Positions 32,277 to 39,557 of a stretch of DNA of 64,000 nucleotides are shown here, piece after piece. The first letter of the stretch is position 1. Each line of letters starts with the position of its first letter. Source of the stretch: Anaerotruncus colihominis (GTDB taxonomy: Bacteria > Bacillota > Clostridia > Oscillospirales > Ruminococcaceae); contig NZ_VIQT01000021.1 of NCBI RefSeq assembly GCF_010206195.1, positions 1 through 64,000 of the forward strand, given 5' to 3'. The translations under genes were made by a program, and so were the position numbers. Under the pieces are notes generated by a model. It saw only the letters and a list, made by a program, of their open reading frames with translations, made no database searches and was not told the DNA's origin.

Positions 32277-32427
32277 GGGAAATCTGAGTGTCGAAATTTT
32301 ACTGGCGAACAGTATCGCTCTTCCCCATTTCACGAGCAGAGTCCGGTTTCTCTTGCAAAATATAGATAAAATAGGTATAATATATAGTATTTCATATATT
32401 TATGATACTGCAAGTATACAATTTTAG

Positions 32428-32650
32428 AGTATAGAAACTGCCCAGGCATATACAAATCGCCTCACATTTCTTCCAGATGCTGAAGAAGTGATTCTTGAAA
32501 AGGTTTTTTCATGAGATTTTGGTCCTTTAAACAACCCTGAAACAAATTGGCAGCGAAAATTTTTCTAAGGCTGTTAATCACATTACCTTTGCTAAGCGCA
32601 TTGAATTCAAGGACGCCACAAGCGAGACATGGCAGCTGCGATCCATGTGA
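32428..32650 (+). pseudogene. Two short protein-like remnants, source unknown
   Basis: One frame reads LTFLPDAEEVILEKVFS to a stop at 32514. Another, open from 32531, reads QIGSENFSKAVNHITFAKR and then IEFKDATSETWQL to a stop at 32650. Both look like C-terminal ends of real proteins, but neither has a start or a site, and I cannot name the family. A decayed recombinase or transposon gene is one possibility. The rest of 32277-32741 shows nothing. Confidence 0.35.
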
Positions 32651-32741
32651 CGGCGCAGTATCTCATATTTGAATTCTGGCTACGGATATCTTGGCTGTTC
32701 GGGCGCGTTGCAAGCCGATGCAATGTTGGGAGGAAGATGAT

Positions 32742-33524
32742 ATGTCACTGTTTAATAAATCCGCGAATGAAAAACGCCGGCGCGCCGGCCGGCGTGTTGA
32801 TCCAAAAACATATACGGCGGACGGCACGCCGGTTTACCGCTATGGGGATGCGCGTGAAACAGGCTGGCGGCCGCCTGCGCCGACGCTTTACTGCAAGGAA
32901 ATCGAAGCGCATATGGACAGCGCCTTTTCAGGACGGCAGGTTCATGTGCTGCATGAACTGATATCGGATTTTATCCATATTGACCTGCATGTGATGCAGC
33001 CGGACACGGCCGGCGGATATTTTGTCCTTTATACGACCGGTATGAGCGATTTGCCCATGTCGGTGCCGCGCGATATCCAGGGACGGCAAAACCTGGAGCG
33101 TGCGGAGCTGATGATGCTGCTGCCGGGCGATTGGGACATGCAGGCGCTCGGCGGCGATGTGCGGGAAGGCTGCTGGCCTGCGCGCCTGCTCAAATTTCTC
33201 GCACGCTTCCCGCATGAATATGATACATGGTTTGGCGCAGGCCATACCATTCCCAATACAGCCGATTATTTACCCTATGCCGAGAATACAGCCCTGAGCG
33301 GAACGATCCTGATCGATCAGCCGGCGATTGCCGGCCCGCTTAAGACGCGTGACGGCGTCCATATCAATCTTTATATGGCGCTTCCTCTGTACCGTGAGGA
33401 GATGGAGTATAAGCTTAACTATGGATTGGATGCGCTGATGGAGCGCATGGAACGGTTTAAGCCGTTTATACTCGATATTGCGCGCGAGAATGTCTGCGCA
33501 GACAGCGTGCCGGAGGGCGTATGA
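32742..33524 (+). CDS. SUFU (suppressor of fused) domain protein
   Basis: 260 residues, starting at the ATG after GGGAGGAAG. A basic N-terminus (SANEKRRRAGRRVDPKTY) is followed by the SUFU core: HIDLHVMQPDTAGGYFVLYT, TGMSDLPMSVP and ELMMLLPGDWDM. SUFU proteins in bacteria are mostly predicted toxin-immunity proteins. Here the gene overlaps YwbE by 4 bases in an ordinary-looking operon rather than a toxin locus, so it could have a housekeeping role. It is more compact than the SUFU gene at 8604 and lacks that gene's extra C-terminal domain. Confidence 0.85.
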   Translation: MSLFNKSANEKRRRAGRRVDPKTYTADGTPVYRYGDARETGWRPPAPTLYCKEIEAHMDSAFSGRQVHVLHELISDFIHIDLHVMQPDTAGGYFVLYTTGMSDLPMSVPRDIQGRQNLERAELMMLLPGDWDMQALGGDVREGCWPARLLKFLARFPHEYDTWFGAGHTIPNTADYLPYAENTALSGTILIDQPAIAGPLKTRDGVHINLYMALPLYREEMEYKLNYGLDALMERMERFKPFILDIARENVCADSVPEGV

Positions 33525-33724
33525 TGGATGGCAGAAACCGCGCCGATATAAAACCCGGCGCGCTTGTAGATATCGTTTTGAAAAAGGATCAGCCGACCGG
33601 GGCGCTGACGCGCGGCCGTGTGTCTCGGATTCTGACAAACAGCCGCACGCATCCGCATGGGATCAAGGTGATGTTGGCGGATGGCCGTGTCGGCCGCGTA
33701 CAGGCAATTTTGGACGACGAATAA
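33521..33724 (+). CDS. YwbE family protein (DUF2196)
   Basis: 67 residues. IKPGALVDIVLKKDQPTGAL, then TRGRVSRILTNSRTHPHGIK and GRVGRVQAI, is the complete YwbE domain, a small beta-rich protein of unknown function conserved in Firmicutes and some Proteobacteria. Its ATG lies inside the stop of the SUFU gene (ATGA), so the two are translationally coupled. An ArsC-like gene follows 13 nt later. Confidence 0.9.
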   Translation: MMDGRNRADIKPGALVDIVLKKDQPTGALTRGRVSRILTNSRTHPHGIKVMLADGRVGRVQAILDDE

Positions 33725-33737
33725 GGAGGAACGGCAG

Positions 33738-34091
33738 ATGGTTTTATTTTTGGAATATCCCAAGTGCAGCACCTGCCAAAAGGCAAAAAAGTGGCTCGAT
33801 GAAAACAGCGTGGCCTATACGGCGCGTCATATTGTTGAACAAAATCCGTCCGCCGATGAGCTGCGCGATTGGGCGGGGCGTTCCGGGCTGCCGCTCAAGC
33901 GTTTTTTCAATACCAGCGGCCTGCGTTATAAGGCGCTGGTATTAAAGGACAAGCTCCCCAATATGAGCGACGAGGAGCAGTTCGCACTGCTTGCGACAGA
34001 TGGAATGCTGGTGAAACGTCCGCTTGTGATCGGAGACGGCTTTGTGCTCGCGGGCTTTAAGCCCGCCGAATGGGAGCGGCTCAAGGCATGA
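33738..34091 (+). CDS. ArsC/Spx-family thioredoxin-fold protein
   Basis: 117 residues. The N-terminal YPKCSTCQKAKKWLDE has the CxxC of the ArsC-like family, and the C-terminal DGMLVKRPLVIGDGFVLAGF is the usual closing segment. Members are arsenate reductases, Spx-type regulators or of unknown role (YffB). With no arsenic genes nearby, a regulatory or general thiol function is more likely than arsenate reduction. The ATG follows AAGGAGGA. It overlaps the next gene by 4 bases. Confidence 0.85.
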   Translation: MVLFLEYPKCSTCQKAKKWLDENSVAYTARHIVEQNPSADELRDWAGRSGLPLKRFFNTSGLRYKALVLKDKLPNMSDEEQFALLATDGMLVKRPLVIGDGFVLAGFKPAEWERLKA

Positions 34092-35245
34092 CGCGCCGCC
34101 TGTTTTACGAGGACGCCTATATAAATGCGTTTGACGCTGTTGTAACCGGCTGCGAAATGATCGTTGACGCATGGTCCGTCACGCTTGATCAGACCGCGTT
34201 TTATCCCGAAGGCGGCGGCCAGCCCGGCGATACGGGCGTGCTTGGCGGCGTGCGCGTATGCGATACCCAAGATGGGCCGGACGGGGAGATCCGCCATATA
34301 ACCGACGGGCCGCTTGCCGTCGGAACAGCGGTACACGGCCAGATCGATTGGCCGGCTCGCTTTTCACGTATGCAGCACCATACCGGGGAGCACATCCTTT
34401 CAGGATTGCTGCACAGCCTGTACGGTGTTGACAACGTTGGGTTTCATATGGGGCGCGACGCTGTGACGATTGATCTTGGCCGCGAGCTTTCATGGGATGA
34501 ATTGCTGTGCGCCGAGCGGCTTGCAAATGAGACGGTCTGGCGCGATGTACCAGTGCGGATCGAATATCCGGACGCCGGGGCTCTGGCGGCGCTTGCTTAC
34601 AGAAGCAAAAAGGCGCTTTCCGGTGCGGTGCGCATTGTAACCGTACCGGACGCCGATATCTGCGCCTGCTGCGGGACGCATACGGCACGCACCGGCGAGA
34701 TCGGCATGATCAAGCTGTTGACAGCGCAGCGATATAAGGGCGGCACGCGCGTATGGCTCTGCTGCGGCGACCGCGCGCTCGGGGACTATGAAGCGAAGAA
34801 CGCGTCGGTTCATGCGATATCGGCGCTGCTGTCCGCAAAGCCCGGCGAAGTCGCCGGCGCGGCCGCGCGTATGCGGGGCGAAAACGAGGCGCTCAAGCAG
34901 CGGCTTTCCACGCTGCGCAGGCAGCTTTTCGCATACCGTGCGAAAGAGGTTGAGCAGGGCGCGCCCTTCGCCGTTTTGTTTGAGGAGGCGATGGATCCGG
35001 CCGATCTGCGTCATCTGTGCATGGCGCTTACCGGCCGCTGCGGCGTGGCCGTCATTCTGGCGGGCGGCGAAGAGGACCGCTGGAACTATGCGGTCGGCAG
35101 CGAACAGACGGATGTGCGTCCGCTTGGCACCGCGCTCAACAAAGCGTTTGACGGCCGCGGCGGCGGGAAGCCCGGCCTGGTGCAGGGCGCCCTGACCGGC
35201 GCGCGCGCCCCCCTCTCCCGCTTTTTTGAAACTTACCTTTTTTGA
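34088..35245 (+). CDS. AlaX-type alanyl-tRNA editing protein
   Basis: 385 residues. The AlaRS-like editing domain has QTAFYPEGGGQPGDTG, the zinc motif HHTGEH (His-x3-His), and CACCGTHTARTGEIG with the later Cys and His ligands. A helical and DHHA1-like tail follows. Free-standing AlaX proteins hydrolyse Ser or Gly wrongly attached to tRNA-Ala. The long form with a DHHA1-like tail is AlaX-L. The last residues (SRFFETYLF) and the stop are encoded by the R1 repeat that starts at about 35218, so the original C-terminus has been replaced. Confidence 0.9.
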   Translation: MTRRLFYEDAYINAFDAVVTGCEMIVDAWSVTLDQTAFYPEGGGQPGDTGVLGGVRVCDTQDGPDGEIRHITDGPLAVGTAVHGQIDWPARFSRMQHHTGEHILSGLLHSLYGVDNVGFHMGRDAVTIDLGRELSWDELLCAERLANETVWRDVPVRIEYPDAGALAALAYRSKKALSGAVRIVTVPDADICACCGTHTARTGEIGMIKLLTAQRYKGGTRVWLCCGDRALGDYEAKNASVHAISALLSAKPGEVAGAAARMRGENEALKQRLSTLRRQLFAYRAKEVEQGAPFAVLFEEAMDPADLRHLCMALTGRCGVAVILAGGEEDRWNYAVGSEQTDVRPLGTALNKAFDGRGGGKPGLVQGALTGARAPLSRFFETYLF

Positions 35246-35412
35246 AAAAAAGGTAAGCCAAAAAACTTTCCGGCCTTTTTGAAAAAAGGCCTCGGCGAAA
35301 AACTTTCCGGCTTTTTTGAAAAAAAGCCTCGGCAAAAAACTTTAGTCGGCTGCGCCGCGAACAGCGGGGCAGGTTCCGGTATTTTTACAGGCTGCGCCGC
35401 GAACAGTGGGAC
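35218..35412 (+). repeat. R1 hairpins and two R2 units after the AlaX gene
   Basis: R1 appears three to four times (ACCTTTTTTGAAAAAAAGGT, then GGCCTTTTTGAAAAAAGGCC, then GGCTTTTTTGAAAAAAAGCC), each with TCGGC-AAAAAACTTT after it. The first overlaps the AlaX coding end. Two R2 units follow (35351 and 35393). Confidence 0.95.
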
Positions 35413-35665
35413 GGGCGCTGCATAATCGGATTTTACGCCGCGTCGATCAAAGGTTTTCGCCCGCCTTTTTCAAAAGGCGGTGGGTGAGGACGTGGCAAAG
35501 GCCCTGCGGGTCTTTGTCACGGACGAGGGCGAAGCCCTTTACTCCGGGCCGCAGCCCTCATAAAAGCGCGGCCCGCAGGCCGCAAGAGCCTGTTCAGAGG
35601 CAGCCCCTTTCGACAGCAAAATCCATGACAGACGCTGTGCGCCTGGCGTGGATTTTTCTGGCGCT
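35413..35665 (+). ncRNA. Structured intergenic element R3, copy 1
   Basis: About 250 nt shared with 37854-38108. Five predicted hairpins: H1 CCGCCTTTT/AAAAGGCGG (35461-35480), H2 CGTGGCAAAG/CTTTGTCACG (35491-35521), H3 AGGGC/GCCCT (35526-35538), H4 GCGGCC/GGCCGC (35568-35583) and H5 CAGCAAAATCCA/TGGATTTTTCTG (35614-35660). Compared with copy 2, H2 and H5 differ in sequence but stay paired. There is no ORF. The strand is not known; plus is assumed because the R1-R2-R3 order starts at the gene end. It could be an RNA or a non-autonomous mobile element. Confidence 0.6.
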
Positions 35666-35734
35666 AGCTTTTATAAAAAACGTTCCGGCGAAAAACACCA
35701 GCCCCGTGCGCAGTATGGAAATGGATGGTCTGAT

Positions 35735-36076
35735 ATGAATATACAAATTTATGGGAAGTCGAAATGCTTTGATACAAAAAAGGCTGAGCGGTATTTTAAA
35801 GAACGCGGCGTCAAATTCCAAAGCATCGACCTGCCGCGTTACGGCATGAGCCGCGGCGAACTGGATAGTGTGCGCCGCGCGGTCGGTGGGCTAAAGCCGC
35901 TGATCGACGAGAAATCAAAGGATTACGACCGCTCGTATGTCGCCTATCTGGCCAGCGAGGAGGCGGTGATCGAAAAGCTGCTCGAGCTGCCGTCCGTACT
36001 CAAGACACCGATTGTGCGAAATGGCCGTCAGGCCACGGTCGGGTACTGTCCCGAGATATGGAAAACCTGGGAATAG
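35735..36076 (+). CDS. ArsC/Spx-like protein without the CxxC motif
   Basis: 113 residues. MNIQIYGKSKCFDTKKAERY opens an ArsC-like thioredoxin fold, and TPIVRNGRQATVGYCPEIW closes it. Only the first Cys of the usual CxxC is present (KCFDTKK), so a classical two-Cys disulfide is not possible. A one-Cys mechanism, a partner role, or a Spx-like RNA polymerase contact are options. The start has only a weak GGATGG upstream. R3 copy 1 lies directly before it. Confidence 0.75.
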   Translation: MNIQIYGKSKCFDTKKAERYFKERGVKFQSIDLPRYGMSRGELDSVRRAVGGLKPLIDEKSKDYDRSYVAYLASEEAVIEKLLELPSVLKTPIVRNGRQATVGYCPEIWKTWE

Positions 36077-36122
36077 ACATGGCTAAAAGCGGCCGGCATA
36101 TTCCAGGCGATGAGGGAGGAGT

Positions 36123-36695
36123 ATGATGGCGGATAAATTCAGCGCGCTTCAGGTGGCGCATGATTTCATCGCGCGGCATGTAAAGCCCGGGGACTTCTGC
36201 ATCGACGCGACCGCGGGCCGTGGACACGATACGGCTTTTCTCTGTTCGCTTGTCGGCGAGTCGGGGCGCGTGCTTGCTTTTGATATTCAGCAGGAGGCGA
36301 TTGACAGCACAACCGAACTGCTGCATACGCGCGGCTTTGCGGGAATTGGACGCGCCGTGCTCGACAGCCATGCCAATATGGCCGCGTATGCTGCGCCGGA
36401 ATCGGTGAGCTGCATCACGTTTAATTTTGGATGGCTGCCCGGCGGCGATCATACGATCAATACGCGCGCCGAAAGCAGCATTGCCGCAATTACAGCGGGC
36501 CTTGGGCTCTTAAAGCCGCGCGGCGTCATGAGTTTATGCATCTACTATGGACGCGATACGGGCTTTGCCGAGCGCGACGCGCTGATGGAATATTTTAAAA
36601 CAATCAACCATCGCGCTTTTACCGTTATTACGGCGCAGTTTGCCAACCGGCCGAATTGCCCGCCGATTCCGGTTATGATTATAAAGGATTCATAA
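36123..36695 (+). CDS. mnmM: tRNA wobble-uridine methyltransferase, MnmM/YtqB family
   Basis: 190 residues. The AdoMet-binding loop is DATAGRGHDTAFL (about 29-41), the acidic end of strand 2 is AFDIQQ, and FNFGWLPGGDHTINTR is the family-specific catalytic region. In Gram-positive bacteria MnmM (YtqB) methylates 5-aminomethyl-2-thiouridine at the tRNA wobble position, the step that proteobacteria do with MnmC. The start follows GGGAGGAGT; the ATG at 36126 is an alternative. Confidence 0.88.
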   Translation: MMADKFSALQVAHDFIARHVKPGDFCIDATAGRGHDTAFLCSLVGESGRVLAFDIQQEAIDSTTELLHTRGFAGIGRAVLDSHANMAAYAAPESVSCITFNFGWLPGGDHTINTRAESSIAAITAGLGLLKPRGVMSLCIYYGRDTGFAERDALMEYFKTINHRAFTVITAQFANRPNCPPIPVMIIKDS

Positions 36696-36821
36696 ACTTA
36701 CCGTCCAGGCTGCCGGGCGGTCAGTCTCATTTTAATTCAATTGCCCCTTGCCTCTTACATTGTGTCATAGTGTATACTTGCGTTGCGCGCAAAGATTTAA
36801 GAAGGAAAGGGGCGGCTTTGT

Positions 36822-37622
36822 ATGTTCAGGATCGGCAAATTTTCCCGTCTGGCGATGATCAGTATCCGTATGCTGCGCCATTACGATAAGCTTGGCCTGC
36901 TGCGTCCGGGGTATATCGACCCTGATTCGGGATACCGCTATTATGAGGCGGCACAGCTTTGTACAGCCGGACGTATCCGCGCCTTGCGGGCGCTGGGTTT
37001 TGGCCTGGCGGAAACGTCCGAAATTCTGACCCGGTATGGCGACGCGGACAGCCTGCGGCGCTATCTGATGCAGAGCCTTTCCCGCACGCAGGCGCAGGCG
37101 CGGGCGCTCGAGGCCCGCGCCGTGCTGCTTGCATCGGCCATCGAACAGGTGGGAAAGGACGAAACGTTTATGAATTATCCGGTTGAATGCAAGAAATTTT
37201 CTGTCAGAAAGGCGTACTGCCTGCGGGATATCATCCCGCGTTATGAGGATGAAGGGATTCTTTGGCGGCGTTTGGGCGAACAGGTCCCGGACGGGACATA
37301 TCAGGCTGTATCGGTATATTTCGACGAGGGCTACCGCGAGTCGGATGTCGATGTACAGGTATGCATGGTTTCGGACGCGGCTGACCCGTCCCATCCGCTT
37401 TACCGTGAGCTTGCGGCGGTTGAAGCGGCGTCGACAATGGTGCATGGCCGCCATGATCAGACCTCAGCCGCCTGTGCGGCGCTCGGCGCATGGATCGAAG
37501 CGAACGGCCGCCAGATCGGCGGCTGCATGTTCTCAATCTATCATGTCAGCCCTGCGATGGATCAAAATCCTGACAATTGGGTGACGGAAGTCTGCTTCCC
37601 TCTCCAGCTCCGGCTTTTTTGA
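36822..37622 (+). CDS. MerR-family regulator with GyrI-like effector domain
   Basis: 266 residues. The N-terminal MerR helix-turn-helix is KFSRLAMISIRMLRHYDKLG, then YRYYEAAQL. A dimerisation helix follows (RTQAQARALEARAVLLASAI, 87-106). The C-terminal GyrI-like domain (about 115-266) binds small molecules, as in BmrR-type multidrug regulators. No transporter is adjacent. The ATG follows AAGGAAAGGGGCGG by a long gap, so 36822 is likely but not certain. The last codons and stop (LRLF) come from the R1 repeat. Confidence 0.88.
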   Translation: MFRIGKFSRLAMISIRMLRHYDKLGLLRPGYIDPDSGYRYYEAAQLCTAGRIRALRALGFGLAETSEILTRYGDADSLRRYLMQSLSRTQAQARALEARAVLLASAIEQVGKDETFMNYPVECKKFSVRKAYCLRDIIPRYEDEGILWRRLGEQVPDGTYQAVSVYFDEGYRESDVDVQVCMVSDAADPSHPLYRELAAVEAASTMVHGRHDQTSAACAALGAWIEANGRQIGGCMFSIYHVSPAMDQNPDNWVTEVCFPLQLRLF

Positions 37623-37853
37623 AACTTACCTTTTTTGAAAAAAAGGTAAGCCAAAAAACTTTCCGGCCTTTTTGAAAAAAGGCCTCGGCGAAAAACTTTA
37701 ATCGGCTGCGCCGCGAACAGTGGGGCGGGTTCCGGTATTTTTACAGGCTGTGCCGCGAACAGCGGGGCGGGTTTCAGATTTTTACGGGCTGCGCCGCGAA
37801 CAGCGGGGCGGGTTCCGGTATTTTTACAGGCTGCGCCGCAAACAGCGGGACAG
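37611..37853 (+). repeat. R1 hairpins and four R2 units after the MerR gene
   Basis: R1 (ACCTTTTTTGAAAAAAAGGT, GGCCTTTTTGAAAAAAGGCC), with its first bases forming the MerR stop, then four R2 units from about 37708. One R2 unit is shorter than 42 bp. Confidence 0.95.
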
Positions 37854-38108
37854 GCTCTGCATAATCGGATTTTACGCCGCGTCGATCAAAGGTTTTCGCC
37901 CGCCTTTTTTAAAAGGCGGCGGGTGAAGGCGGGAGCCAAAGCTCCTTGCGGGCTTTGGCTCCCGCCGAGGGCAGCGCCCTTTTCTCCGGGCCGCAGCCCT
38001 CATAAAAGCGCGGCCCGCAGGCCGCAAGAGCCTGTTCAGAGGCAGAGCCTGGCCCCAGCAAAAGCCATGACAGACGCCGCGTGGCTGGCGTGGCTTTTGC
38101 TGGCGCCA
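37854..38108 (+). ncRNA. Structured intergenic element R3, copy 2
   Basis: Same order as copy 1: H1 CCGCCTTTT/AAAAGGCGG (37900-37919), H2 GGCGGGAGCCAAAG/CTTTGGCTCCCGCC (37928-37966), H3 AGGGC/GCCCT (37968-37980), H4 GCGGCC/GGCCGC (38010-38025), H5 CCAGCAAAAGCCA/TGGCTTTTGCTGG (38055-38103). H2 is a perfect 14-bp stem whose sequence differs from copy 1. In H5 a G-C pair here is T-A in copy 1. Linker segments such as GCATAATCGGATTTTACGCC and TCATAAAAGCGCGGC are conserved. Confidence 0.6.
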
Positions 38109-38200
38109 GCTTTCCCTCTTTTTTGAAAAAAGCCTCGACAAAAAACTTTCGTCGGCTGTGCCGCGAACAGTGGGGCGGGTTCCGGATTTTTACAGGCTGC
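38109..38200 (+). repeat. R1 hairpin and R2 unit after R3 copy 2
   Basis: CTTTTTTGAAAAAAG, then TCGACAAAAAACTTT and an R2-like GTGCCGCGAACAGTGGGGCG. This is the only R1 copy in the window that does not directly follow a gene. Confidence 0.9.
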
Positions 38201-38287
38201 GCTGCTGACAGAGAGACATCTGCCGCGGATAAATGAGCGGCGCGCCGGCGGCTCCGGGCAGGCTGAAAGCATATGAGCAGGCAAAAA

Positions 38288-38333
38288 AGATCAGCTCCAT
38301 GCCGGTTGGGTATGGGGCTGATCTGAATTTTTT
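38288..38333 (+). terminator. Hairpin with T-run before the MGMT gene
   Basis: AGATCAGCTCCAT and ATGGGGCTGATCT pair with one wobble, followed by GAATTTTTT. It lies just upstream of the MGMT start (38351), so it ends an upstream transcript or acts as a leader attenuator. Confidence 0.65.
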
Positions 38334-38350
38334 AAAAAAGGGGTGCCCTT

Positions 38351-38680
38351 ATGACGTTTGACGAAAGCGTTTACGCGGCTGTCCGGCTGATTCCGCGCGG
38401 CTGCGTGGCCACCTATGGCCAGATCGCCCTGCTGTGCGGCAATCCGCGCGCCTCGCGCGCGGTTGGCTGGGCTTTGCGGCGCAACCCTGCGCCGGGAACG
38501 GAGATTCCGTGCCATCGTGTCGTCAACCGCGAAGGCCGGCTTGCGCCGGCATTTGCGTTCGGCGGCCCGCAGGCGCAGCGCGACCTACTCGAGGCGGAGG
38601 GCGTCCCGTTTTTTGCGGACGGCCGTGTCGACCTGAATCGGTGCGTATGGTACGGCCCGAAGGAAAGCGGACCTGTTTAA
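38351..38680 (+). CDS. Short MGMT-family protein (O6-alkylguanine-type methyltransferase domain)
   Basis: 109 residues, consisting only of the DNA-binding/active-site domain: RGCVATYGQIALLCG, the winged-helix SRAVGWALRRNP, and the acceptor loop IPCHRVVN. The acceptor Cys is present (PCHR), unlike alkyltransferase-like proteins where it is Trp. The N-terminal domain of Ogt/AdaB is missing. It may still transfer alkyl groups or only bind lesions. The start follows AAAAAGGGGTGCCC. It is head to head in position with the HD gene but convergent in direction. Confidence 0.88.
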   Translation: MTFDESVYAAVRLIPRGCVATYGQIALLCGNPRASRAVGWALRRNPAPGTEIPCHRVVNREGRLAPAFAFGGPQAQRDLLEAEGVPFFADGRVDLNRCVWYGPKESGPV

Positions 38681-38683
38681 GCC

Positions 38684-39343
38684 TCAGAGCACGGTCTGCC
38701 CGTTGATGACCAGGCGGAATTTAAGCCCCAGTCGTTCGGCCGCCTTGCGGCAGAGCAGCATACGGTCAAGGAAGATTTCGAAATAGTCCATGACGGAGGA
38801 AAGCTCCGTATCGATGTAGATTTGGAGCCTGATCGATTTTTTGTCGTCGGAGATTGCCGTCGACGATTCCTCGACAGCGTAGTTGACACGGTCATGGATG
38901 TCAAAGGTTGCCATATCGCGGTTACGCACGCGTGTGCGGCGCACATCCGTCTTGTCCGCCAGAATCAGCGCGGCGGCCACGGCGTCCACCGCCACGGCCG
39001 TGCCTTCATCGTGGTTGCCGATCGCGCTGATAATAGTGGCGATGTCCTCGGCGTCCGCGCCCATATTGTCCAATAGGCGAAACGCCATGACGGCGCCGCT
39101 TTGCGCGTGATCGACGCGGTTGATCACATTGCCGATATCATGCAGATAGCCCGCGATCTGCGCCAGTTCGGCGGTGTGCTCCGGATATCCGAGCGTCAGC
39201 AGGATATCGCGCGCCTGCCGCGCCACCTTGCCGACATGAGCGAAACTGTGCTCTGTGAAACCAAGCACCCGCAGCGCGTCGTCGGCCTTGCGTATGTAGG
39301 TTTTAATCTGTTCGTTTTCAAAGATCTGCTCAAAGGTAATCAT
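38684..39343 (-). CDS. HD-domain phosphohydrolase
   Basis: 219 residues. HD superfamily metal ligands: HSFAHVGKVA (first His), YLHDIGNVI (the HD pair) and GNHDEG. ADKTDV supplies the last Asp. The family hydrolyses phosphate esters of nucleotides or cyclic nucleotides; no substrate can be assigned. The last 90 residues form an unassigned mixed domain. It ends 3 nt from the convergent MGMT gene, with no room for a terminator between them. Confidence 0.88.
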   Translation of the reverse strand: MITFEQIFENEQIKTYIRKADDALRVLGFTEHSFAHVGKVARQARDILLTLGYPEHTAELAQIAGYLHDIGNVINRVDHAQSGAVMAFRLLDNMGADAEDIATIISAIGNHDEGTAVAVDAVAAALILADKTDVRRTRVRNRDMATFDIHDRVNYAVEESSTAISDDKKSIRLQIYIDTELSSVMDYFEIFLDRMLLCRKAAERLGLKFRLVINGQTVL

Positions 39344-39486
39344 CAGCCTGTCTCCATTTCATTCATCTGTTCCTATTTATTGTATCCCTGCTGCCTGTAA
39401 AAAACAATCATCCGCCGCTATCTTTATAAACTTTTTACAATGGGGCCGCCGAAACAGCCCGCCGGGTCCGGTTCCCCAGAAAAAGG

Positions 39487-39515
39487 TTGTGTTATCCGGA
39501 AAATCGTACTATAAT
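39487..39515 (+). promoter_or_regulatory. Promoter of the threonine aldolase operon
   Basis: TTGTGT and a perfect TATAAT are spaced by 17 nt, 42 nt before the start codon. Confidence 0.6.
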
Positions 39516-39557
39516 AAAATGTATCTTTTGAGTATACGATAGGGAAGTGTTTTCATA

